DNA of 64,000 bases, from the NCBI GenBank assembly GCA_900315165.1, contig OMXZ01000003.1:58632-122631 (forward strand), given 5' to 3'. The translations under genes were made by a program, and so were the position numbers. The notes beneath the pieces are model-generated. The model was not told the DNA's origin, did no database searches, and saw only the letters and a program-made list of their open reading frames with translations. This DNA comes from an uncultured Actinomycetes bacterium (GTDB lineage: Bacteria; Actinomycetota; Coriobacteriia; Coriobacteriales; Atopobiaceae). Shown piece by piece: positions 1 through 7,437 of the stretch. The stretch's first letter is position 1, and every line of letters starts with the position of its first letter.

Positions 1-1006
1 CCAGGTCGCCCAACTCGCGGTCCAGCACCATGAGCATCTCTTCCTGCGTGGCGTCGATGTCCACGATGGAGCCCGTGGTGTTGAAGAGGTCGTAGTAGCG
101 CCGATAGACGGGATAGAAATTGACCTCGGCCGACGCCACGAAGGTAATCTGCGTGATCAGCCCCGACAGGAAGGCGAAGAAGGCCGGGATATCGTGTTCG
201 GGCGAGGCGTAGTAGAGCGGGGCGATCTCCTTGCCCAGGGGGCCGAACCACGATATCGCGATGTAGGAAAAGACCGCCACGTAGTTGCAGACGCCGATGG
301 CCACCAGGTCGCGGTGGTCGGCAACCCAGGCCAGCCACAGGAGATAGTGTTCCTCGGCATGGGGGAAGAAGCGGTAGAGCAGGGCGATGCTGTAAACCAT
401 CATGATGCCGTAGCCCAGGGTGACGCAGGCGAGCAGGAGCCTGAGCTGGGCGCCCCAGACCAGGCAGGTGGTCAGCGACGCTGCGATGGCCGTGCCCATG
501 GAGATGAGATAGCCCGTCAGGATACCGCGGTAGTCCTTGATGGCCGACAGGTAGGTCGTGGAGATCCACACCACGATGAGCTCGCCGAACAGCATCACGT
601 TGAGCATGACGATCATCGAGCCCTGCCCCGTCGCGAGCTGGAAGGAAAGGCAGAGGACGACGCCCACGGGCAGGAGCACGGCGAGCGCCCCTTCGAAGGA
701 GGGCAGGACCAGGTCCTCCCGCCCCTCGTAGAGCATGTCGGACACATAGCGCGTGAGCGGCATGGTGATGAAACCCGTCAGCACCAGCGAGCCCAGGAGC
801 GCGTAGGTGATCATGCAGGCCAGAAGGTCGCGCTCGTGGCTGGAGATGCCGAAGGATATGCCGATTGCCTGCACGGCGAAGAGGAAGCCCATGCCGAGCA
901 GCGTGGGCCCCGTCACGATGACGCCGGTGAAGGCGTAGGCGCGCAACTTGCTGATGATGCCCTTACGCGCGTAGAGTTTCCTCAGCTCGAATCCGATGCC
1001 GGCCAT
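1..1006 (-). CDS. pelG: PelG-like exopolysaccharide membrane transporter (3' end outside window)
   Basis: Hydrophobic protein beginning MAGIGFELRKLYARKG, the typical PelG N-terminus, followed by many predicted membrane helices (for example around LRAYAFTGVIVTGPTLLGMG). PelG is a MOP-type flippase-like subunit of the inner-membrane Pel synthase that moves the polymer across the membrane with the glycosyltransferase PelF. About 335 residues are visible; the stop lies left of base 1. The ATG at 1006 follows the pelF stop (1018) by a few bases, and a GGGAGGGG ribosome site lies inside the gap. Being last in the pelD-E-A-F-G order supports the call. Family length is about 450 or more residues, so roughly a quarter is missing here. 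Confidence 0.88.
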   Translation of the reverse strand, partial: MAGIGFELRKLYARKGIISKLRAYAFTGVIVTGPTLLGMGFLFAVQAIGISFGISSHERDLLACMITYALLGSLVLTGFITMPLTRYVSDMLYEGREDLVLPSFEGALAVLLPVGVVLCLSFQLATGQGSMIVMLNVMLFGELIVVWISTTYLSAIKDYRGILTGYLISMGTAIAASLTTCLVWGAQLRLLLACVTLGYGIMMVYSIALLYRFFPHAEEHYLLWLAWVADHRDLVAIGVCNYVAVFSYIAISWFGPLGKEIAPLYYASPEHDIPAFFAFLSGLITQITFVASAEVNFYPVYRRYYDLFNTTGSIVDIDATQEEMLMVLDRELGDL

Positions 1007-1017
1007 GGCCCCTCCCC

Positions 1018-2520
1018 TCAGCCTTCCGTCGAGCCCACCACGGAGCTGGCGATGCCGCCCGCGCCGCCATGCCGGATGGCGCCGATGCCCCTGCCCTCGG
1101 CGTACGCCGACATCACGTCCTCGTACACCTGATGGTAGCCCTCCATCATCGTGTCGACGCGGTAGTAGCGCTCGACGCGCCGCTTGCCCGCCTCCCCCAT
1201 CTGCACGCGCAGGCGGGAGTTGCGGCACATGGTCTCCATGGCGTCGGCGAAGCTCTTCCTGTCCATGGGGGGCACGACGATGCCGGCGCGGCCGAAGGTG
1301 TCGCCGGGGGCGCCTTCCAGAAGCTCGCGGCAGGACCCGACGTCGGTGGTCACAGCGGGGCGGCCCGCCGCCAGGGACTCCAGGACGCAGAGGGGCTGGC
1401 CCTCCGAGATGCTGGAGAGGATGGTGAAATCAAAGGTGCGCATGTATTCGACCGTGTCGACATGGCCGTCGAAAAAGAGGTTGTGCATGTCGAGGCCGGT
1501 CACGAGGTCGCGGCATTCCTGCCCGTATTCCTCGTCATCCGTGTCACCTAGGATGTGCAGCTCCACCGCATCCGGCCCCAGGCGCTGGCTCAGCTCGTAG
1601 AAGGCGTAGATCATGGTTTTGACATCCTTGATGGGCGCAAGGCGGATGACGGCGCCGATGACCACATGGTCCTCGGGGGCCTTGGGCGGGACCGCCGCGA
1701 AGCGCTCGTAATTGACGCCGTTGCGCACCACGTGGCAGCGCGCAGGATCGGCACCCAGTTCCACCTGGGTGCCGCGGGCGCCGTCGAAAAGGCTGGTGAT
1801 GGCGGCGGAATTGGCGTAGCAGAGGTTGGAGAGCATGTAGAAGAACCTGATCCACCTGCGTTTGAAGGTGGCCTGCACCCAGTCGGCACGGATCAGCTCC
1901 TCCTCGCGTTCGCGGCTGTAGATGCCGTGCTCGCTGAGGATCAAGGGCTTGCCCGTGACGATGTGGCCCATGGAGGCCAGGACGCCGCCGTAGCCGGTGC
2001 AGACCGTGTGGTAGACATCGGCCTGGGGAATGGGACGGCCGAGCAGGTAGAGGACGGGCAGGAGCATGGACCGCGAGGTGTGGAACATCTGGGCGAAGGG
2101 GGTGTGCGGGTAGCGCTCACGGCAGACCTCGACCACCATGCGCAGGTAGTCCTCGCTCATCAGCACGTCTCGCGCATCGAAACCGCCCTGGAAGAGGTTG
2201 ATGAGCGCGCCCCAGTCAGGGTCGTCGCAGGCCACCAGCTGGCCCAGGGCCTCGAGCTGGTCGTCGGAGAGGCCCAGGTGGCGCTGGCCCCCGCCGAAGG
2301 ATTCCTTGTCCCGCAGCGGCGTGTCCAGGAAGCACTCGTGGACCTCGGTCACGTTCTTCGGCAGGTCGTAGGCGTATTTGCCCCGGTCCTCCTCATGGGC
2401 GCCGATGGCCCAGAGCACGTATTCGTTTTCGGGTGTGCGGCTGATCACGCCATGCATCCAGGAGGACACGCCGCCGTGGACGAAGGGATAGCTTCCCTCG
2501 AGCACCATGCAGATCCTCAT
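1018..2520 (-). CDS. pelF: PelF-like glycosyltransferase, GT4 family
   Basis: 500-residue cytosolic glycosyltransferase. It starts MRICMVLEGSYPFVHGGVSSWMH, the diagnostic PelF N-terminus with the glycine-rich acceptor loop, and carries GT-B/GT4 C-terminal features: a VVIGAVIRLAPIKD segment and an EGQPLCVLESLAAGRP nucleotide-sugar motif with the ExxxxxxxE glutamates. In known Pel systems PelF polymerises UDP-N-acetylhexosamine. The ATG at 2520 overlaps the stop of the upstream pelA-like gene (ATGA), so translation is probably coupled. The reading frame is open for about 100 codons upstream, but that stretch is antisense-like low-complexity sequence inside the neighbour, so the internal ATG is preferred. 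Confidence 0.9.
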   Translation of the reverse strand: MRICMVLEGSYPFVHGGVSSWMHGVISRTPENEYVLWAIGAHEEDRGKYAYDLPKNVTEVHECFLDTPLRDKESFGGGQRHLGLSDDQLEALGQLVACDDPDWGALINLFQGGFDARDVLMSEDYLRMVVEVCRERYPHTPFAQMFHTSRSMLLPVLYLLGRPIPQADVYHTVCTGYGGVLASMGHIVTGKPLILSEHGIYSREREEELIRADWVQATFKRRWIRFFYMLSNLCYANSAAITSLFDGARGTQVELGADPARCHVVRNGVNYERFAAVPPKAPEDHVVIGAVIRLAPIKDVKTMIYAFYELSQRLGPDAVELHILGDTDDEEYGQECRDLVTGLDMHNLFFDGHVDTVEYMRTFDFTILSSISEGQPLCVLESLAAGRPAVTTDVGSCRELLEGAPGDTFGRAGIVVPPMDRKSFADAMETMCRNSRLRVQMGEAGKRRVERYYRVDTMMEGYHQVYEDVMSAYAEGRGIGAIRHGGAGGIASSVVGSTEG

Positions 2521-4382
2521 GATGCCTCCCGGTAGATCGTCACGTGCGGCTCGTCGGCATCCACGAGGTAGAGGCTGTCGCCCAGCTTGGTCACGCTCCC
2601 GCCCGAGACGTGGCCCACCGTCCCCTCGTTCAGGCGGACCATCAGGCGGGCGTCGTCGACAAAGCCGTCCAGGTCGATCTCGATGGTCGTACCCGTGTCG
2701 ATGACCTGTGGCGTGACCGTGGCGAAACGCTGGACGGCACCAGCCAGGCCCGACGCAGTCAGGCGCCGGATACCGGGGGCGGACTCGTCCACCCAGGTCA
2801 TATAGTCGCCCAGGGCCCTTTCCATGGCCGCCCACCCCTGTTCGGCACCGCGGTCCGGATCCAGGACATCATCGGGATGCGTGAAGCGGGAGTTTACGTA
2901 ATGGAGGTTGAGCTCCGAGAAGGCCAGGAAAAGATCGTCATCGCTTGTGAACTCGCCCGACAGAATGCGCGGAGCCTCCACGACACCGTCGGGCGCCACC
3001 GTAAACTCCTGGGCATAGGCATCGGTACCCGGCAGGTAGATGCTGCAGATGGCGCGGATGGAAGGGTTCTGGGCGAGCAGGTCGCGTCCTGCCGGCGAGA
3101 GAACGTTCGAGGGCGGCACATAGACATCCGTCTTTGCCTGGGGGAAGTAGGCGGCAGCGTAGGACTGGAGCTCGTAGACCGAGTCGGCCATGGCCTTCTC
3201 GTCCTTCCAGACCTTATAAGTGTCATAGGACTGGTAGTAGTCCCGGTCGTCCACCAGTGGTTGATGATTGTAGCCGTGCAGCGCCAGCTCGCCGGACTGG
3301 CCGAGGAGCAGGCTGCCGTAGTGCTGCGAGGTCGTGGCCGAGGTGGGACGGTAGAACTTCCCGTCGGTCTTGTCGTCATAGGTCTCGATGAGGGCGCCCG
3401 TATAGCGGATGTCGTGCTCGCGCGCGAGGCGGTTCATGGCGGGCCACCAGACCGACGAGTAGAACTGGCCAATGGACATCTGGTAGTCGCGCTCGATGTA
3501 TGCGGAATTGCCAAGAGGCTCTGGCGAGGGGCAGTCGTCCAGAAAATAGGTAGAGGAGTCAATCACGGGATAGACGCAGGAGTCGCCCAACAGCGAATAG
3601 GCCTGCGCATAGACACCGTAGCCCATCCGTGAGTTGAAATTGACGTTCACCGCACAGACCTGGCCCGACCCGTAGGAGTTGGTCCAGACCAGGGGGTCGC
3701 CCTCCGTGGTGGAAGCCTCGGCCTTGCCGGTGGAGAGGCGTACCCGCAGGGATTCCGTCATGGCCATGTCCAGCTGGTAGACGGTGTCGCCGCCCACCAT
3801 GAATCCCGCCTCACACAGGAAGTCCTTCGGGTCGAAGAGCCCGTAGGAGTCCTGCGGGACGGTGCCCAGGAGGTCGTCGTAGCCGTCGAGGCTCGTCACG
3901 TTCACGAAGCCCGTGCCCACGATCAGCCTGCCGCCCCGCTCCACCCAGGGCTTGAGCGTCTCCAGGCAGGATGCGGCGCGGTTGTAGTCGGGGACGACGA
4001 GCAGGACCGTCTGGTAGCCGTCCGGCGCGAAAGAACCCCCTTGGATATCCGCCTCGCGGTACCCGACGCGCATCTCCCCGAAGGTCTGCTCCCAGGCCGT
4101 GCGGGCGTTGACACTGTCTTCGGACGAGGAGTCGTACACGACCAGGGTGTCCGCCGGCGCGGCGACCTTGACGTGGTCCAGGGGGACCTGCGAGTCGTCA
4201 AGCATAAGGCCCGTATAGTCCGACTGCGTTGCCGTGGGCCTATTGACCTCGACAAAGACGGCGATTGCCACAGCGAGCAGGATGGCGAAGGAGATGAGGA
4301 TCGTCTTGTAGGTGTAATGCGGCATGCTGGGGCGCGGCAGGCTCTCGCGTCCCCCGGTATGCCCCCGCATCTCATCTGTCAT
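2517..4382 (-). CDS. PelA-like membrane-anchored polysaccharide deacetylase
   Basis: 621-residue protein with one N-terminal membrane anchor (about residues 24-42, ILISFAILLAVAIAVFVEV). An N-terminal Rossmann-like region (residues 60-320) precedes a deacetylase-like region. In it, ETYDD and LHGYNHQP (about residue 370) supply an aspartate and an HxxxH pair as in CE4-type metal deacetylases, followed by YVPPSN. PelA in Pel systems de-N-acetylates the polymer. No separate glycoside hydrolase domain as in Pseudomonas PelA is evident, so hydrolase activity may be absent or lie outside the window. ATGA overlaps at both ends tie it to pelE and pelF. The start ATG at 4382 was chosen because it overlaps the pelE stop. 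The region resembles DUF2194-type proteins from Gram-positive pel loci (from memory). Confidence 0.75.
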   Translation of the reverse strand: MTDEMRGHTGGRESLPRPSMPHYTYKTILISFAILLAVAIAVFVEVNRPTATQSDYTGLMLDDSQVPLDHVKVAAPADTLVVYDSSSEDSVNARTAWEQTFGEMRVGYREADIQGGSFAPDGYQTVLLVVPDYNRAASCLETLKPWVERGGRLIVGTGFVNVTSLDGYDDLLGTVPQDSYGLFDPKDFLCEAGFMVGGDTVYQLDMAMTESLRVRLSTGKAEASTTEGDPLVWTNSYGSGQVCAVNVNFNSRMGYGVYAQAYSLLGDSCVYPVIDSSTYFLDDCPSPEPLGNSAYIERDYQMSIGQFYSSVWWPAMNRLAREHDIRYTGALIETYDDKTDGKFYRPTSATTSQHYGSLLLGQSGELALHGYNHQPLVDDRDYYQSYDTYKVWKDEKAMADSVYELQSYAAAYFPQAKTDVYVPPSNVLSPAGRDLLAQNPSIRAICSIYLPGTDAYAQEFTVAPDGVVEAPRILSGEFTSDDDLFLAFSELNLHYVNSRFTHPDDVLDPDRGAEQGWAAMERALGDYMTWVDESAPGIRRLTASGLAGAVQRFATVTPQVIDTGTTIEIDLDGFVDDARLMVRLNEGTVGHVSGGSVTKLGDSLYLVDADEPHVTIYREAS

Positions 4383-5263
4383 ACCCGCCCCCAGAAGTCC
4401 AAGGCCTCGCGGACCTCCTCGGTCTTGAGGCCCTTCGCCTGCCCCATGGACGCAACGGTCCGGCGCACGCCCTGCGCGTCGCGGGCGGCCACATGGTAGC
4501 GAAGACGCATCATCCAGATCTCCTGGGATTTGGGCCATGAGACCTCCATGGCGGCAAGAAGGTCATCGGCAGGCCCCAGCTTGCCGGAATCCACCAGCCT
4601 CCTGCTCAGGCGCAGGTCATCGCGGAGGGTCTCCGCCCGATCGCGCTTCTCCCACAGGAGGCTGTCGTAGAGCTCCTCCATCTGATTTTTCATCTGGCCC
4701 TGCAAAAGGTCGGACGCCAGGTAGCGCTCCATGAAGTCTAGGTAGCCCGAAAGGAGCATGACGTTGTCCGGGTAGCGCTCATGGGAGTCACGGAAGGTGC
4801 GAAACTGGCCGTCGAAGGCCTTGGACATCTCGGCCATAGCGGTCGATGCGAAATGCGAGACCTCGGCGTCACTGTTGCCGCGAGCCTCGGCGATGGAGGA
4901 GGCGTAGCGGGTGGGGTCCGTGAGCAGAGCGTCCAGGATGGCCGCGCGCCGCTCGGTGGAGCTCTTGGTCAGGAGGGCGTCCTGGAGCGGCACGGCATCG
5001 GCGGTCTCGTCGTCCTCCAGTTCTATCTGGAGGACGTCGTCCTCGTCGCCGGGCGCCTCGTCCTCAAGCTCGGACGCCTTCGACCCCGCGATGAGATGGT
5101 CGTTTTGGTAGGCGACCACGAGCAGGGCGATCGGCCCCGCCACGGGCACGCACCACGCGATCGCAAGGAATGATGCGCTCAAGCGCAGGTAGCCCATACG
5201 CCGAAGGACCATCAGGACGAGGCAGGCGGCCGCATGCAGGATGACCAACAGAGGGCCGATCAT
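4379..5263 (-). CDS. pelE: PelE-like membrane/TPR scaffold protein
   Basis: 294 residues. Two N-terminal hydrophobic helices (residues 3-20 and 27-50) are followed by a short acidic linker (LEDEAPGDEDD) and an all-helical region compatible with TPR-like repeats. This is the architecture of PelE, which in characterised systems bridges PelD and PelF in the inner-membrane synthase complex. Sequence alone would not prove it, but position between pelD and the deacetylase, size and topology agree. The start ATG at 5263 overlaps the pelD stop (ATGA) and its own stop overlaps the next start. Confidence 0.75.
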   Translation of the reverse strand: MIGPLLVILHAAACLVLMVLRRMGYLRLSASFLAIAWCVPVAGPIALLVVAYQNDHLIAGSKASELEDEAPGDEDDVLQIELEDDETADAVPLQDALLTKSSTERRAAILDALLTDPTRYASSIAEARGNSDAEVSHFASTAMAEMSKAFDGQFRTFRDSHERYPDNVMLLSGYLDFMERYLASDLLQGQMKNQMEELYDSLLWEKRDRAETLRDDLRLSRRLVDSGKLGPADDLLAAMEVSWPKSQEIWMMRLRYHVAARDAQGVRRTVASMGQAKGLKTEEVREALDFWGRV

Positions 5264-6552
5264 AGGGCCTCCCTGTCGTCGCGGACGACCTCGCAGTCCC
5301 AGCCCAGACCGCGGAACCTCTTGAGGAGGGAGTTCTCCGAGCTCTCATCGACCTGCAGGGCCAGCAGGTAGAGGTTGCCATCAGCCCCCAGACCCAGGTA
5401 GTCGGAGGTACGCACGTAGGGCCGCAGGGCTTGGTCCAGCTCGCGCACGGTCTCGCCATGGGTATGGATGCAGAGCAGTCGATAGGTCCCAAAGTGTCCT
5501 TCCTGCATGGCGCGGCAGTAGGCCAGGCGCTCGTTGATGCTTTCCGTCCGCATGATCACGGTGTCGTCCAGATAGGCATTGTGCGCCTGGAAGCTCTCGT
5601 ACTCCCAGGCCTTGACCAGGAAGTTCTCCATCAGGCGCGACATGATGCGGATGAGGTTCATGTAGTAGCCGTTCATTTGCTCGAACGACACATTGCGCAG
5701 GGTAATCAGGGTGCGGAGCTTGCCGTGGTCGCGCACACCGGCAATGTAATCGGGCAGGGTGTCGTCAAAGGTCGAGTTGAACCACACGTCGTCGGTGGCC
5801 AGCGCATCGGTGACCTGGGGATACTTCGCCAGGTCGTAGGTCGTGGGCGTCACGGAGCGCACGGTCTGCGAGCACACCTGCAGGCGGGCGAAGTCGGGCG
5901 ACTTCTCGTCCACGGAGAAGATGGCGACGGAGTCGCAGTTCAGGACATCCTCGACGACGGGGACGGATTGCAGGTAAATCTCGCGGGGCTCGAAGACGCT
6001 CAGGCGCTGGACCACCTCGTAGATTTTGCCGAAGCCATTCTTGGACTGGACCAGCTCGCTGCGGTAGGTGTCCTTGACCCGCAGCGAGTCGTGATAGAGG
6101 TCCTCCACATAGGTGAGGCGGTCGCGGAGGCGGTCATAGCGGCTGCGAAGGAACTCGTTGTCCTCGACCTGCTTGGTGTGCACGTAGCCCACGATGCCGC
6201 CCAGGGCCAGGTAGAGCAGGAAGGGCAGCCAGTTCTCGTACCAGTAGAAGAGCGAGGCCAGGTCCATGCCGCTCGCCAGATAGGAAGATGCCAGCGACAC
6301 ACACATGAGGGCGGCGGCCGCGATGCCGGGTCCCACGCCGTAGGCGATGGAGATCAGCACGATGAAGAAGAGCCGCACATCCACCGAACGGAACTGGACG
6401 TCGGAGACGAACTGGGTCTGCGCCAGGTGTGCGAGGACCGAGCCGCCTGCGATCTCCAGGGCTATGACAATCCTGCGGTTGGAATCGGCCCAGCGTATGA
6501 TTCTGTCGCGCAGGGTGGCACGAATCTCGCGCGCCGCATCGTAGCGTGCGTA
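5260..6552 (-). CDS. pelD: PelD-like membrane-bound c-di-GMP receptor with GAF and degenerate GGDEF domains; start codon unclear
   Basis: At least three membrane helices (around RIVIALEIAGGSVLAH, RLFFIVLISIAYGVG and WLPFLLYLALGGIVGY) are followed by a coiled segment, a GAF-like domain and a degenerate GGDEF domain near the C-terminus. The site reads RTSD, five residues, then ADGNLY in place of GGDEF, so the c-di-GMP inhibitory-site motif RxxD is retained while the catalytic motif is lost, as in PelD. The first ordinary start is GTG at 6384, but the frame is coding-like up to the TGA at 6553-6555 and holds the first helix. From 6385 to 6552 there is no ATG, GTG or TTG. The upstream SDR reading frame is in phase, so this may be the C-terminal half of a fused protein broken by TGA, or may start at ATT (6525) or CTG (6513). 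Confidence 0.8.
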   Translation of the reverse strand, partial: YARYDAAREIRATLRDRIIRWADSNRRIVIALEIAGGSVLAHLAQTQFVSDVQFRSVDVRLFFIVLISIAYGVGPGIAAAALMCVSLASSYLASGMDLASLFYWYENWLPFLLYLALGGIVGYVHTKQVEDNEFLRSRYDRLRDRLTYVEDLYHDSLRVKDTYRSELVQSKNGFGKIYEVVQRLSVFEPREIYLQSVPVVEDVLNCDSVAIFSVDEKSPDFARLQVCSQTVRSVTPTTYDLAKYPQVTDALATDDVWFNSTFDDTLPDYIAGVRDHGKLRTLITLRNVSFEQMNGYYMNLIRIMSRLMENFLVKAWEYESFQAHNAYLDDTVIMRTESINERLAYCRAMQEGHFGTYRLLCIHTHGETVRELDQALRPYVRTSDYLGLGADGNLYLLALQVDESSENSLLKRFRGLGWDCEVVRDDREAL

Positions 6553-7347
6553 TCAGGATTTCAGCTGGCCCAAGGGGTTGTCCCCCGCGTCCCATTGGTA
6601 GAAGTCGCGCGCGACGTTGTCCCCCTGCGGCACATGCACGACATCGGGGGTGCCGTCACCCAGCTCGACCTCGGCCTGAGGGAAGAGTTCCCGCAGATCG
6701 GCCGCCATGTCTTCGACCCCCACACCCTGCGGCGGAAGAAGGTCCAGCACTTCCAGCTCCCCGCGCCAGTCCACGAAGACATCCTGGAGGAGCTCGGCGA
6801 GGCGCTCCACATACATGCAGTTGACCAGCTGGCCGTGGCCGTTTTTCAGGGCGATCCTGCCGTCCTTCTCCGCCCCCTCGAACAGGCGGTAGAGGTAGTC
6901 GCCGGGGAGGTCGGGGCGGATCAGGAAGGGGGATCGCACCACGAGCAGGTCCACACCTCGGTCCCGGCGGTAGTAGGCGCACAGGTCCTCGAGGGACTGG
7001 ATGATGATCTTCCAGCTGTCCCCCGCCTCGGTAAGCCCGACGTTGGACCCGACGAAGACGAACTTGGCGCGGGAGTTCTCGCCCAGGGCTTGCAGACAGG
7101 CGCGCAGGTCTCCCGGCTCGCCCTGGTAATCGCTCATGTAGTTGAGGAAGCGCGACACGTAGACCACGCGGTCGAAATCGTGTGTCTGGATGAGGTCGCG
7201 GTAGCGCGTCTGGCTCTCGGTGGCGACCCAGCGGATATCCTTTGCCCGTGCGTCATGGGACGCGAGGACGATGACCTCGTCGTCGAAGCAACGCCTGATG
7301 AGTTCCTCATCGAAGACGTCGGTGTATCCAGCAAGCAGCGTAGCTAT
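6553..7347 (-). CDS. SDR/NAD-dependent epimerase-like protein, in phase with PelD, non-standard start
   Basis: About 264 residues resembling an extended short-chain dehydrogenase/epimerase: IATLLAGYTDVFDEE at the start, RVVYVSRFLNY and KFVFVGSNVGLT strands, and LVVRSPFLIRP further on. Pel loci often carry a UDP-GlcNAc C4-epimerase (PelX), and SDR domains fused to PelD have, as I recall, been described in Gram-positive pel clusters. No ATG/GTG/TTG occurs between the upstream in-frame stop (7393) and a GTG at 7167, yet the sequence reads as the domain's N-terminus. An AAGAGG ribosome site lies six bases before an ATA at 7347, suggesting a mutated ATG. The frame ends at TGA 6553-6555, after which PelD continues in the same frame. 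Catalytic YxxxK was not identified with confidence. Confidence 0.6.
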   Translation of the reverse strand: MATLLAGYTDVFDEELIRRCFDDEVIVLASHDARAKDIRWVATESQTRYRDLIQTHDFDRVVYVSRFLNYMSDYQGEPGDLRACLQALGENSRAKFVFVGSNVGLTEAGDSWKIIIQSLEDLCAYYRRDRGVDLLVVRSPFLIRPDLPGDYLYRLFEGAEKDGRIALKNGHGQLVNCMYVERLAELLQDVFVDWRGELEVLDLLPPQGVGVEDMAADLRELFPQAEVELGDGTPDVVHVPQGDNVARDFYQWDAGDNPLGQLKS

Positions 7348-7406
7348 GGTATGCCTCTTTTTGGGTGCGTTTGTGCCGTGTCTGCCGTGAAATCAGCGTT
7401 CTAACC

Positions 7407-7412
7407 AGTATA
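7407..7412 (-). promoter_or_regulatory. candidate -10 box of the pel operon promoter
   Basis: On the minus strand the 90-base gap between the reductase stop and the pel operon contains TATACT. No strong -35 match lies 16-18 bases upstream (nearest is TTTCGT). It would start a roughly 50-base leader ending in the AAGAGG ribosome site of the SDR-like gene. Weak support only. Confidence 0.35.
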
Positions 7413-7437
7413 ACGGGAAATCCACGAAAGGCTACAG

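Noticed and set aside
194..1132. Long plus-strand frame over pelG
   Set aside because: It is antisense to pelG, rich in repeated G/H/E/A/R residues, and has no ribosome site; a mirror of codon bias.
5431..7404. Long plus-strand frame over pelD and the SDR gene
   Set aside because: Antisense artefact of high-GC coding sequence; no domain or start signal.
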